Notes: generated from the letters alone by a model not told the origin. A DNA stretch of 38,895 nt from CAZETJ01 sp964514575 (GCA_964514575.1 CAZETJ010000005.1:1-38895), one strand, 5' to 3'; shown: positions 1 to 7,215, counted from the first letter of the stretch. Program-made: numbers and translations.

Positions 1-37
1 GTGGATGTCGGGGGTTCAAGTCCCTCTGTGCCCACCA
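1..37 (+). tRNA. tRNA, 3' part only (identity unknown)
   Basis: The window opens inside a tRNA gene. A T-arm is visible (stem GGGGG at 10-14 pairing with CCCTC at 22-26 around the TTCAAGT loop), followed by a 3' acceptor strand TGTGCCC, discriminator A and an encoded CCA ending at 37. The anticodon lies outside the window, so the amino acid cannot be assigned; the 5' acceptor strand should read GGGCACA. Confidence 0.85.
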
Positions 38-39
38 TA

Positions 40-127
40 GAAGTAAAAACTCGACCTATTAATAAGCTCCCGGGCTTCAGCGTTTGCTAGAGCCCAGGAG
101 CTTTATCTTATGATCGGTTTTTACTTC
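40..127. terminator. nested hairpin between the tRNA and convergent tgt
   Basis: An inner stem (64-76 with 91-103, one mismatch) is enclosed by an exact outer 11-bp inverted repeat, GAAGTAAAAAC at 40-50 and GTTTTTACTTC at 117-127. It lies just past the tRNA 3' end and beyond the tgt stop, so it probably terminates transcription from one or both sides. The inner stem is followed by only a short T stretch on the plus strand. Confidence 0.55.
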
Positions 128-128
128 G

Positions 129-156
129 CCCCAAGCCGCAGCTCCACAGCTTGGGG
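129..156. terminator. hairpin downstream of tgt
   Basis: CCCCAAGC (129-136) pairs exactly with GCTTGGGG (149-156) around a 12-nt loop, 10 nt beyond the tgt stop codon. No U-tract follows on the minus strand, so it may be a U-less terminator or a 3'-end stabilising hairpin. Confidence 0.45.
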
Positions 157-166
157 ACCCCTAAAA

Positions 167-1246
167 TCAACGATATTCTTCACAGATACGAGCTAGATAG
201 CGCAGGTTATGTACCGAGGCCAGACTGCCCGCTAAAGGATTCTCCGTTTTATAAAGATGGCGCAGGAAGGCTCGGCTGTAGCCCGTCCGGCAGGTGGCAC
301 AGTCACATTCTGGATCAATTGGACGCTTATCTTCTTTGAAGACGGCGCTTACCAGATTGAGTCTTTTGTCTCCGGTTATCCAAACACTTCCGTGCCGAGC
401 ATTGCGGGTTGGCAAAACACAGTCAAACATATCTATGCCTCGCTCAATGGCGTGGTGCATATCGGCCGGGTCACCGACCCCCATCAGATAACGAGGTCGA
501 GCCGGATCATAGAGCGGCGCCAGAAAATTGAGCATTCTATGCATTTCTGACCGGCTTTCGCCCACAGAAAGGCCGCCAATCGCCACTCCGTCAACGGGCA
601 GGTCTTGGACAAAGCCAAGGCTCATAGCTCTTAATTTTTTGTCCAGGCCACCTTGGACAATGCCGAATAACAGGGGCCGTTTGCCAGGTTCTGTATTTTT
701 TGTTAGCTTATTGAACTCCGCAAGCGACCGCCCCAACCAGCGATGCGTACGTTCGACGGCCTCTTTTGTGCGCTGGCGGGCTCCATCGGATAACCCCGTT
801 AAATCATCAAAAGCCATGATAATATCTGAGCCTAGAGCCAGCTGAATGCGCATAGAGATCTCCGGAGAGATGAATATTCGGTTGCCGTTCTTGGGGTCGC
901 TGAACTCTACGCCTTCTTCGGTAATTGTCCGAAGTTTGGACAGAGAGAATATCTGGAAACCGCCGGAATCCGTCAGAATTGGACCAGGCCAGTTGTTAAA
1001 GGCATGAAGACCGCCCAGTTTATGGATGATTTTCTCCCCCGGCTGCAAGTGCAGATGATAGGTGTTAGACAGCAACACTTGAGCGCCTGTAGCGACGACG
1101 ATACTGGGGTCAACACCCTTAACTGCTCCGCGCGTCGCCACCGGCATAAAAAATGGCGTAGCTACTTGGCCGCGGCGAGTTCGCAAGGAGCCGCAACGAG
1201 CCCCGTTTGGCGACAGTCTAGTCTGTTTAAACACCGTCTTTGACAT
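167..1246 (-). CDS. tgt: tRNA-guanine(34) transglycosylase
   Basis: Exchanges guanine for preQ1 at wobble position 34 of GUN-anticodon tRNAs, a step in queuosine synthesis. Visible are the TDSGGFQIFSL substrate-binding segment, the GGLSVGE loop, the catalytic segment with DCVLPTRNARHG, and the C-terminal zinc site CDCATC followed by YSRAFLRHL. At about 359 residues it has normal family length. A longer reading starts nine codons upstream, but I chose the ATG at 1246 (MSKTVFKQ...) because an extended -10 box (TGC-TACAAT, 1254-1262) ends 7 nt before it, which predicts a leaderless mRNA, and because bacterial Tgt proteins begin about there. It converges on the tRNA at the window start. Confidence 0.97.
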   Translation of the reverse strand: MSKTVFKQTRLSPNGARCGSLRTRRGQVATPFFMPVATRGAVKGVDPSIVVATGAQVLLSNTYHLHLQPGEKIIHKLGGLHAFNNWPGPILTDSGGFQIFSLSKLRTITEEGVEFSDPKNGNRIFISPEISMRIQLALGSDIIMAFDDLTGLSDGARQRTKEAVERTHRWLGRSLAEFNKLTKNTEPGKRPLLFGIVQGGLDKKLRAMSLGFVQDLPVDGVAIGGLSVGESRSEMHRMLNFLAPLYDPARPRYLMGVGDPADMHHAIERGIDMFDCVLPTRNARHGSVWITGDKRLNLVSAVFKEDKRPIDPECDCATCRTGYSRAFLRHLYKTENPLAGSLASVHNLRYLARICEEYR

Positions 1247-1253
1247 CGAAGGT

Positions 1254-1262
1254 ATTGTAGCA
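1254..1262 (-). promoter_or_regulatory. extended -10 promoter of tgt (leaderless)
   Basis: On the minus strand TGC-TACAAT is an extended -10 with 5/6 match to TATAAT. It ends 7 nt before the ATG at 1246, so the predicted first transcribed base is at or next to the start codon. No -35 consensus is visible. Confidence 0.6.
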
Positions 1263-1266
1263 GGCG

Positions 1267-1295
1267 TTGACAAATGACCCCTGGCTTGCTAAAGT
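1267..1295 (+). promoter_or_regulatory. promoter of the 38-aa peptide gene
   Basis: A perfect -35 TTGACA (1267-1272) is separated by 17 nt from TAAAGT (1290-1295). It lies back to back with the tgt promoter on the other strand and 25 nt upstream of a TTG start that has a Shine-Dalgarno sequence. Confidence 0.6.
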
Positions 1296-1320
1296 GTTTC
1301 GGTTAATAGTGAGGTGTCCT

Positions 1321-1437
1321 TTGAGTGCCAATAAAATTGGTAACGCGCTTGACGGATTCAAGCTCTTTTACGAAGAAATAGCTAACATTAAACCGACACA
1401 AAACCGCATTCGCCGGGCCCGATCCGGCACAGCATAA
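1321..1437 (+). CDS. small basic peptide, 38 aa, TTG start
   Basis: This short frame begins with TTG and reads (M)SANKIGNALDGFKLFYEE... ending ...RIRRARSGTA. It is basic at the C-terminus, has no transmembrane segment, and I recognise no family. It is supported by context: its own TTGACA-17-TAAAGT promoter, a GAGGTG Shine-Dalgarno at 1311-1316 placed 4 nt before the TTG, and a strong intrinsic terminator 20 nt after the TAA stop. It is therefore a monocistronic unit of about 190 bp. It could instead be a small RNA whose open frame is fortuitous, but the Shine-Dalgarno and the lysine/arginine-rich tail favour a peptide. Function unknown. Confidence 0.55.
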   Translation: MSANKIGNALDGFKLFYEEIANIKPTQNRIRRARSGTA

Positions 1438-1456
1438 TCCAAAATAGATTGTTTTT

Positions 1457-1489
1457 ACCCCCGAACATCCGTTTCGGGGGTATTTTTTT
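1457..1489 (+). terminator. intrinsic terminator of the 38-aa peptide gene
   Basis: A 9-bp stem, ACCCCCGAA with TTCGGGGGT, closes a short loop and is followed by A and seven T residues on the plus strand, a textbook rho-independent terminator. Confidence 0.85.
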
Positions 1490-1549
1490 GCACTTAGTCG
1501 CTTTAGTTATCCACTAGATTTTACGTCACCGCTATGACAATATGTTGAT

Positions 1550-1999
1550 ATGGTTTGCCCCATTTGTGGAGGTAGCACAGAAGTAGTCAACAGCCGCCGA
1601 CAGAGGTGGTCGAATCAGGTGTGGCGGCGCCGTCGATGTTTGGATTGCTATAGGGTGTTCACCACCCACGAGGCCGCAGATCTGGGAGCTGTCTTCAGCG
1701 TTAGTAAGCAAGGCAAGAAAGAGCCTTTTTTGGCTGACAAACTCTACACAGAGGTACTTCTTGCCCTCCAAGACCGTAAGAACTGCTACAACGACGCTAG
1801 AGAGGCTACAGCCACTATTATTAGACAAGTTCTAGAGGGTTCGCCCGAAACAACCATCCCCTCCGGGGTTATAAGCGAGGCAGCGGCTAGCGTTCTTAAA
1901 AAACTCGACAAGCGTGCCTGGATGCGTTTTGTCGCAGAGCACCCTTCTCAGGTTAATAAAGAGCCTACATCGACCGGACGTCGACGCGGTCGTTCTTAA
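1550..1999 (+). CDS. nrdR: NrdR-type transcriptional repressor
   Basis: NrdR is an ATP/dATP-sensing repressor of ribonucleotide reductase genes. The N-terminal zinc ribbon is clear (C3, C6, C30 and C33 in MVCPICGG...CLDC), with the conserved VVNSR, RRRRC and RVFTTHE elements. The rest has the position of an ATP-cone domain, though it is divergent. Length 149 aa matches the family. A -10-like GACAAT ends 8 nt before the ATG, so it may be leaderless. Its 3' end overlaps the convergent glycosyltransferase gene by 35 bp. No ribonucleotide reductase gene is in the window. Confidence 0.85.
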   Translation: MVCPICGGSTEVVNSRRQRWSNQVWRRRRCLDCYRVFTTHEAADLGAVFSVSKQGKKEPFLADKLYTEVLLALQDRKNCYNDAREATATIIRQVLEGSPETTIPSGVISEAAASVLKKLDKRAWMRFVAEHPSQVNKEPTSTGRRRGRS

Positions 2000-3578
2000 C
2001 AGCCTTCTCCGTTACATCAAACTTGCCGATATACCAGCCGAACATCAGACGAGTCTGAGAGTTGATAGCCGCTACAGAGTAATAAAGCAACGTCGTAAAA
2101 GGCAGATAGACCCACTGGATCAGCATCCAGAAATTACGGCGGTGCTTATAGCGCGCCGGCTTCGGAGGCAAAGACTGGAAACTAAGATACATCGAAATAA
2201 AAATACCAAGGATAGCCAGGGTGTTCAGCCGGCTAGCTACGTGTGGTAACTGATTGGCAATGTAGCTTTGGGGGTTCAAGAAGAACGGTATAAAAGCTGC
2301 CAATGTCAGAATCACAGGCACGGTTGCCCAGCTAACGTGGTTCTCTAACAGCCTAAAGAATTTAGCGATTAGTTTGGGTTTGGATATCTTATTGGGCTTC
2401 AAAAAACCCATGTAGGCTACATAGGCAACATCTGAGGCTCCCCAGGCCCACCGGCGAATTTGGATAAACTGGGCTTTTAGGGTGCGCCGATAATTGTCCG
2501 TTAAAACCGCGTCTTGGTAGATCGGAATAAAGATCGGGTACACCTGATGGTGGCCGTCGTAACGGAAATAGGTTCGCCAAAATTGGTGGCCGTCCTCCAC
2601 GATGGTCCGGACGCTCCAAAAGTCGGTATCGTAAAGGGCTGCCAGAGGTTGGGCATGTGCCGAAAAGTTGCGCAAGGCATGGGGGCGCATCGAGAAAATG
2701 ACGTTATAAAAAGAGTTGCCCGTGGCAATTACGCGCATTGGAGCCGGTGCATCCCAAATGTTGTTGGTGTACATGGCGATCGGCTGATATGAGGCATAGC
2801 GCGGTTCTTCGGTCGAGCAGTAGGTATAGCTCAGCGCCGCGAAATACTGTGGGTCAGGTCGGTTATCGGAGTCCAGAGTCGTTACCAGTATCTTTAGCGG
2901 GTCCAGACCTTGTTTATCTATATACTTCTTAAACTGGCGCCCGGCGTAGGTAATGTTACCGCCTTTGCCCACCACCTCGCCGGGAATATCGGCCGGGTGT
3001 TTTACCGCCATGGCGTGATAAAAACGCGAGCCGTATTTGTCCAACAGATGCTGAGCCAATTCTTCAGATGGCTTGCCTGCCCGACCCTCATAGGCCAACA
3101 CTAGGATAAATTTTTTCTTGTCGTAGTCAGAAGCCAAAACGGCTTCCAGGGTAGGCTCAAGAATCTCTTTGGATTCGTTAACAAAGGCCACGAAAATAGC
3201 GTGATACACCTCGCTGGGCTTGGTTCGCGCATGGCCAATATATTTATCGACTCGGGCAAGGTTGCGAACGTGCCAAGCTGGGGCGCCAGACAGGCGAGGC
3301 ACTAACTCCTCTAAATCGGAATTTAGCTTCTGCCAAGGCAAACCGCGGTGCTGTTTGAGCTGCCGCCAGCCCTGCAAAGAACGGATATTAAAGCCAACGA
3401 TGCGAATAAACCAAAGTAGCAAATAGGCGATGATAAAGTAGCTAGCTAGCTGCGGGCTAATCAGGCTTAAGATGACCGGCATAAGCAAAATTAGCCAGGT
3501 TATCGCGCCGGGCAAGATCTCGAATGACCGGTATTTCCAATCCCGATCGGCTGGCTGCGGTATCTCAATCGATCTCAT
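1965..3578 (-). CDS. membrane glycosyltransferase, GT2 family (cellulose-synthase-like)
   Basis: A processive-type family 2 glycosyltransferase of 537 aa. Two N-terminal hydrophobic segments (roughly residues 25-65) precede a cytosolic GT-A domain with the metal-binding TLDSDNRPD motif, an ED(G) segment near FWSVRTIVEDG and a QIRRWAWG motif corresponding to Q/RxxRW of synthases. Several transmembrane helices follow. It probably polymerises or transfers sugars at the membrane for a cell-surface polysaccharide; the substrate cannot be read from sequence. The start overlaps the stop of the preceding small membrane protein by 4 nt (ATGA), so the two are translationally coupled. The 3' end overlaps nrdR in convergent orientation. 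Confidence 0.85.
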   Translation of the reverse strand: MRSIEIPQPADRDWKYRSFEILPGAITWLILLMPVILSLISPQLASYFIIAYLLLWFIRIVGFNIRSLQGWRQLKQHRGLPWQKLNSDLEELVPRLSGAPAWHVRNLARVDKYIGHARTKPSEVYHAIFVAFVNESKEILEPTLEAVLASDYDKKKFILVLAYEGRAGKPSEELAQHLLDKYGSRFYHAMAVKHPADIPGEVVGKGGNITYAGRQFKKYIDKQGLDPLKILVTTLDSDNRPDPQYFAALSYTYCSTEEPRYASYQPIAMYTNNIWDAPAPMRVIATGNSFYNVIFSMRPHALRNFSAHAQPLAALYDTDFWSVRTIVEDGHQFWRTYFRYDGHHQVYPIFIPIYQDAVLTDNYRRTLKAQFIQIRRWAWGASDVAYVAYMGFLKPNKISKPKLIAKFFRLLENHVSWATVPVILTLAAFIPFFLNPQSYIANQLPHVASRLNTLAILGIFISMYLSFQSLPPKPARYKHRRNFWMLIQWVYLPFTTLLYYSVAAINSQTRLMFGWYIGKFDVTEKAVKNDRVDVRSM

Positions 3579-3931
3579 TGTAAGGAGACGAGGGCGTTAG
3601 CCACGATGACTGACAGCAGCAGCAAGAAACTGGTGGAGGCTAGGATAAAGATCGCTATCGAACGCCGCAAATTATAAACTTTCGCACCCAGAGTAACACC
3701 GGCGCCGGCCATCAGAATCATAAAAACTGCCAAGCTGTAGATGTCGATAGACTTGCCTGGTTCATAACTGGAGCCGGAAATGTTGGGCCTATAGGCAACA
3801 ACTACCGTTGGGTTCTTGGTAACGTCAAAACGGACTAGTACCGATAAAACACCTATAGCCAAAAGTACCGCCGTGATGGTGACCAGCAGTAATACCAAAC
3901 GATCCCTCAAGAAGTTTTTGGTGTTATCCAT
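3575..3931 (-). CDS. small membrane protein coupled to the glycosyltransferase
   Basis: A 118-aa protein with three hydrophobic segments (about residues 12-34, 65-83 and 90-116) and a short extracytoplasmic loop. It matches no family I recognise. It overlaps the glycosyltransferase start by 4 nt and very likely works with it, for example as an accessory membrane subunit (inference from context only). A TAAAAT box lies 15 nt before the ATG and AAGGA sits close to the start, giving at most a very short leader. Confidence 0.7.
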   Translation of the reverse strand: MDNTKNFLRDRLVLLLVTITAVLLAIGVLSVLVRFDVTKNPTVVVAYRPNISGSSYEPGKSIDIYSLAVFMILMAGAGVTLGAKVYNLRRSIAIFILASTSFLLLLSVIVANALVSLQ

Positions 3932-3987
3932 AAATCCTTAACCTTAATTTTACACCCTTAACCTGGGGTCCCCAAGACGCATTTGCG

Positions 3988-4061
3988 TGGTGCGGGTAGC
4001 GGGAGTCGAACCCGCATCTCGACCTTGGGAAGGTCATATTCTACCGCTGAAATATACCCGC
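3988..4061 (-). tRNA. tRNA-Gly(CCC)
   Basis: Minus-strand cloverleaf with acceptor GCGGGTA/TACCCGC, discriminator A and encoded CCA. The anticodon loop TTCCCAA gives anticodon CCC, and the T-arm loop is TTCGACT. It follows tRNA-Thr by 18 nt and is probably cotranscribed with it. Confidence 0.93.
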
Positions 4062-4079
4062 TTTATAAACATGTAACCA

Positions 4080-4155
4080 TGGAGCCGATAGGCGGATTCG
4101 AACCGCCGACCTTTGCTTTACGAAAGCACTGCTCTACCAACTGAGCTATATCGGC
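4080..4155 (-). tRNA. tRNA-Thr(CGT)
   Basis: Minus-strand cloverleaf with acceptor GCCGATA/TATCGGC, encoded CCA, anticodon loop TTCGTAA (anticodon CGT) and T-loop TTCGAAT. The outermost anticodon-stem pair is G-A. Confidence 0.93.
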
Positions 4156-4168
4156 AAATATCCTAGTC

Positions 4169-4177
4169 AGTATAGCA
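4169..4177 (-). promoter_or_regulatory. extended -10 promoter of the tRNA-Thr/tRNA-Gly pair
   Basis: The minus strand reads TGC-TATACT (extended -10, 5/6 match) ending 13 nt upstream of the mature tRNA-Thr 5' end. No convincing -35 is seen at standard spacing. Confidence 0.5.
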
Positions 4178-4197
4178 AAAAGTACTCATCACCAACT

Positions 4198-4226
4198 TTG
4201 CTTTCCAGGGGTAAAACTGCTAAAAT
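4198..4226 (+). promoter_or_regulatory. possible promoter of tRNA-Asp
   Basis: TAAAAT at 4221-4226 is preceded at 17 nt by TTGCTT, a weak -35. It ends 18 nt before the tRNA-Asp 5' end and is back to back with the tRNA-Thr promoter. Confidence 0.35.
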
Positions 4227-4244
4227 CACGTGCAGACTTAACGA

Positions 4245-4320
4245 GGGGCTGTGGAGCAGCGGAGTGCTCGTCTCCCTGTCACGGAGAAGGTCGCGGGTTC
4301 AAATCCCGTCAGCCCCGCCA
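4245..4320 (+). tRNA. tRNA-Asp(GTC)
   Basis: Cloverleaf with acceptor GGGGCTG/CAGCCCC, discriminator G, encoded CCA, anticodon loop CTGTCAC (anticodon GTC) and T-loop TTCAAAT. An AT-rich orphan gene begins 38 nt downstream. Confidence 0.95.
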
Positions 4321-4322
4321 CA

Positions 4323-4351
4323 TTGACATTAATTTTATTATATGTTAATAT
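4323..4351 (+). promoter_or_regulatory. strong promoter of the 4358 orphan (leaderless)
   Basis: TTGACA (4323-4328), a 17-nt spacer and TAATAT (4346-4351). The -10 ends 6 nt before the GTG at 4358, so transcription should begin on or beside the start codon. The -35 begins 3 nt after the CCA of tRNA-Asp. Confidence 0.65.
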
Positions 4352-4357
4352 ACAATT

Positions 4358-4774
4358 GTGTTTGAAGTGCTCCCTACGAATGGAGAAGAATTAGAACAAG
4401 GTCCAGTAATTGAGTATGGCCTTATGACCGAAGAAGTGTACGGCAAACTTATAGATTCGTCAGAAATGCCAGACGGGTACACGCCTACTAAAGACGCGTG
4501 GTTTATTAAAGAAGAATCAGCTAACATTACCCGTGATACTACAATCGCCCTATATGCAGTTGTATCAACTTTAGCTTCAAAATTAAGTGGAGAGTTTGGA
4601 GTTGGTATGGCGACTGTAAAAGAAGAAGAGGATGAGCGAGGTATAATTTATCTTGTAAAACCTCTGTTGTCGGTTAGTGACACAGAATTAAATATGCAAG
4701 TACTTGTTGGAGATGCGAATAGACTATTATATCAACTACGCTCACCAATAAGTTTGCCTAGCCGATTGTCGTAA
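4358..4774 (+). CDS. hypothetical protein, AT-rich orphan, GTG start
   Basis: A 138-aa acidic soluble protein beginning MFEVLPTNGEELEQGP, with no signal peptide, no transmembrane segment and no motif I recognise. The coding sequence is visibly more AT-rich than all neighbours and lies directly behind tRNA-Asp, a common integration target, so recent acquisition is plausible. There is no Shine-Dalgarno sequence; the consensus promoter ends 6 nt upstream, so the mRNA is predicted to be leaderless with GTG initiation. It converges on the foldase gene 61 bp away. Function unknown. Confidence 0.65.
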   Translation: MFEVLPTNGEELEQGPVIEYGLMTEEVYGKLIDSSEMPDGYTPTKDAWFIKEESANITRDTTIALYAVVSTLASKLSGEFGVGMATVKEEEDERGIIYLVKPLLSVSDTELNMQVLVGDANRLLYQLRSPISLPSRLS

Positions 4775-4835
4775 TTACTTACAAGAAAATAGTTCCAGAC
4801 TTCATACGCTAGAGCCCGCCAAGTTATATCGATTT

Positions 4836-5939
4836 TTATTTAAAGTGTACGTAAAGATGCGGCGGCGCCTTTGCTTTGAGCTGGTTAATGTAGGTGGCCG
4901 CCGGAACCAAATTAATTGAAATGTGCTGGGCTGTGACTGTGTTGCCGCTTACCTGCGTTAATTTAAGTATCTCTAGGGTATTGCCAGCATTCACTACGCC
5001 CGAAATCTGACCAGGCTTGAGCGTGAACAGCACCTCGACTACCTGTGGCGGAATGTTGGGATTATCTTTGGCGATAGCTACGCCGTAATCGCCGCCGCTA
5101 GTTTTGGCGGATGGGTCGTCAGATGTCTGCTTGGCTAGAGCGGTAAAATCGGCACCAGATTTTAGTTGGGCCAAGATAGAATTTGCCCGAGCGGTATCGG
5201 CGGTATCGAGTTTGGCGACGACTTTCTCGGCCAGGATTTGGTCTTTGAGCGAACGCTTAAAATCAGTTACCGACCAGCCCCAATAATCCCTTAGAACATC
5301 GGCAAAGACTTTGTCGTTGCTGCCCAGCCGGTTTTGGTCGCGAACTTCAGTGATACGCTGGTCAACTTCTTTACCAGATACCGATACGCCGTGTCGGGAT
5401 GCCAAAACCTTTATATAGGCGTTGTTGATTACGTCGTTTAAGGCTTGGGTTCGGAATTGGAGCAATTGCTTGTCATTGCTTGAGAAGTTTTGCTGCTGCT
5501 GGGTTTGGTAGTAATGGACGTAGTGCCTGAGTTCGAACAAATAGTTTTCGTAGTTGACGTAATGTCCGTCGGCCTTGGCGATCGGAAAAGGCACGACCTG
5601 CGTCACGCGATATAAGAAGGTGTTGTATTGGTAGAAGTTGTATAGGGCTAAGCTGCAGTAGATTAAAAAGCCAACCATAGCAGCCCCGATAATGCTGAAG
5701 GTAACGGTGACGATACGCCGCTTAGAGTGAGCCAGCGGGTAGATATACTTGCGGGCGCCCTTTAAAACTTCTTCACGATGCTCGGTAATGTTTTCGTCGG
5801 TAATCCGTGGAACGTTGGCTAGACTTGGCGGTTCCTCAGGCTTGGGCGGGTTAAGCGGATTTAAGGCTACAGCCTTCTCGGCCACCGCATCGCTGACTTT
5901 TTCCTTGACCGCCCGGACTTTCTTTAACTTGCGCCTCAT
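4836..5939 (-). CDS. membrane-anchored parvulin-type peptidyl-prolyl isomerase (PrsA/SurA-like)
   Basis: Extracytoplasmic folding catalyst of 367 aa. The cytosolic N-terminus is Pro/Glu/Lys-rich (about residues 1-75), followed by one transmembrane helix (about 76-102). A SurA-N-like helical region precedes a parvulin rotamase domain with ADFTALAKQTSDDPSAKTSGGDYG and the PPQVVEVLFTLKPGQISGVV core near residues 260-320. The protein ends soon after the rotamase domain. Its start overlaps the stop of the upstream PH-domain gene by 4 nt, so the two are coupled. It probably assists folding of secreted or pilus proteins, which are abundant in this window (inference). Confidence 0.85.
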   Translation of the reverse strand: MRRKLKKVRAVKEKVSDAVAEKAVALNPLNPPKPEEPPSLANVPRITDENITEHREEVLKGARKYIYPLAHSKRRIVTVTFSIIGAAMVGFLIYCSLALYNFYQYNTFLYRVTQVVPFPIAKADGHYVNYENYLFELRHYVHYYQTQQQQNFSSNDKQLLQFRTQALNDVINNAYIKVLASRHGVSVSGKEVDQRITEVRDQNRLGSNDKVFADVLRDYWGWSVTDFKRSLKDQILAEKVVAKLDTADTARANSILAQLKSGADFTALAKQTSDDPSAKTSGGDYGVAIAKDNPNIPPQVVEVLFTLKPGQISGVVNAGNTLEILKLTQVSGNTVTAQHISINLVPAATYINQLKAKAPPHLYVHFK

Positions 5940-6526
5940 GACTCTATAATCTTATGCTCCTCATCATCTGTTCCGGGACGCTGTGCTGGATGGATACCGA
6001 GCTGCCTTAATATATGCACCATTTTTTGCTGAATACGAGCGGGATGGTGCACATCATGGATAACCAAATCGCCAACAAACGTCTGTACGACTATTGTACC
6101 AAAGCCCAGGAGTGTCTGTTCTAGGCCAGAGACTTGGTAGTTGATCATCTGGACTTGCTCCAGGCTGATATCTACGACATTAACTTGCAAGATACTTCTG
6201 GTCTGCTGGATAAAACGGTGGCTGGTCATAATATAGACGCTAAAATACCACCTCACCCACCAGGGAAAAATCAGGACTAAGGAAAGCAAAAATGAGAGAC
6301 CCAAGCTGGCGAAAAAGAAGCCGACGCTAGGCGGGTCGTTTTTATGGATGGTGGTCAGAACAATGGTGTAGAGCGGGCCAATTAGTAGCCCAGCGGACGC
6401 CAGTAGCAGGCCTTTACGCATAACGATCGGGTGTTTTCTAAAAACTAGAAGAACATCTTCTTCCTCGAACTGATCTTTGAAGCGTCTGCTTTTTGGTTTA
6501 GCTTCTGTCGGGGCGGATACGCTCAT
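5936..6526 (-). CDS. PH-domain membrane protein (bPH2/YdbS-like)
   Basis: A 196-aa protein with two transmembrane helices (about residues 37-60 and 70-92) followed by a bacterial PH-like domain (YIMTSHRFIQQTRSILQ, VDISLEQVQMINYQVSG, GFGTIVVQTF), the usual layout of the DUF304/bPH2 family. The role of such proteins is poorly defined. It is the first gene of a two-gene operon with the foldase. The -10 TACAAT (6533-6538) ends 6 nt before the ATG, predicting a leaderless mRNA. Confidence 0.8.
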   Translation of the reverse strand: MSVSAPTEAKPKSRRFKDQFEEEDVLLVFRKHPIVMRKGLLLASAGLLIGPLYTIVLTTIHKNDPPSVGFFFASLGLSFLLSLVLIFPWWVRWYFSVYIMTSHRFIQQTRSILQVNVVDISLEQVQMINYQVSGLEQTLLGFGTIVVQTFVGDLVIHDVHHPARIQQKMVHILRQLGIHPAQRPGTDDEEHKIIES

Positions 6527-6532
6527 GCTTAT

Positions 6533-6538
6533 ATTGTA
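6533..6538 (-). promoter_or_regulatory. -10 element of the PH-protein operon (leaderless)
   Basis: Minus-strand TACAAT (5/6) ends 6 nt before the start codon at 6526. It lies between that gene and tRNA-Arg. No obvious -35. Confidence 0.5.
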
Positions 6539-6555
6539 TCGAAAAACGCGCTTAA

Positions 6556-6630
6556 TGGTGCCCCCGAGAGGAGTCGAACCTCTAGCTTCTCCTTAGGACG
6601 GAGTTGTTTTATCCATTGAACTACAGGGGC
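6556..6630 (-). tRNA. tRNA-Arg(CCT)
   Basis: Minus-strand cloverleaf with acceptor GCCCCTG/CGGGGGC, discriminator A, encoded CCA, anticodon loop GTCCTAA (anticodon CCT) and T-loop TTCGACT. It begins 12 nt after the ndk stop and is probably cotranscribed with ndk; CCTAG/CTAGG arms in the junction may help processing. Confidence 0.93.
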
Positions 6631-6642
6631 CTAGGTTCTATT

Positions 6643-7215
6643 CTAGGCGATGTCAGCGTTTTTTTCGTAAGAGTACAGCTCTTCGGGTGTAAACCACAGC
6701 TCAATCTCTAGATCGGCCTCGGTTTTGTCGCCAGAGGCATGCACCAGATTTTGGATGGCCCTTTTTTCGGCGTTAGCCTTAGCCGGCGAGTCATCGGAGT
6801 GGTCACCCCGGATCGTGCCAGGAGCGGCCATCACCGGGATGGTGTGGCCAGCTATCTCGCGTACTTTTTGGATTGCGCCCTTTCCTTCCAGCACCAGCGC
6901 TATGACTGGACCAGAGGTTAAAAAGTCTACCAGCCACTTTTGAACCATCAGGCCGATAGCGTGCGGATCGTCCGTGCCTAAATCTTCTAGCGGGTTTAGC
7001 CCCTCTTCCTTGTAGCTACCTAGGGTCTTGTTGCCCATACCCTCTATAAATTCACGGCGGTGATGCGGATAATGCTTCTCAGCCAGTTCTTTGTCCGGCC
7101 TCACCATCTTGGTTGCGACTATTTTTAAACCAGTCTTTTCGAAGCGACCGATAATGTCTCCGACCAGGCCGCGCTGCACTGCGTCGGGCTTCAATAATAC
7201 TAAAGTTTTTTCCAT
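6643..7215 (-). CDS. ndk: nucleoside diphosphate kinase, long form
   Basis: Transfers the gamma-phosphate from NTP to NDP through a phosphohistidine. MEKTLVLLKPDAVQRGLVGD is the classic N-terminus, and SGPVIALVLEG, AAPGTIRGD and the active-site histidine in NLVHASG are present. It has about 190 residues against about 140-150 for most bacterial enzymes. The extra length lies in two places: an insertion after AEKHY (about residues 53-92) and an 8-10 residue expansion between GTIRGD and the active-site segment. A longer reading starts upstream, but the ATG at 7215 is chosen because the family begins there and because TGT-TAAAAT ends 8 nt before it. tRNA-Arg follows. Confidence 0.95.
   Translation of the reverse strand: MEKTLVLLKPDAVQRGLVGDIIGRFEKTGLKIVATKMVRPDKELAEKHYPHHRREFIEGMGNKTLGSYKEEGLNPLEDLGTDDPHAIGLMVQKWLVDFLTSGPVIALVLEGKGAIQKVREIAGHTIPVMAAPGTIRGDHSDDSPAKANAEKRAIQNLVHASGDKTEADLEIELWFTPEELYSYEKNADIA

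Noticed and set aside
4800..4825. GCTAGAGCCCGCCA near 4808 resembling the tRNA-Asp 3' end (AGCCCCGCCA), a possible attR for the 4358 orphan.
   Set aside because: Only about nine bases match and the T-arm is not repeated, so chance is likely.
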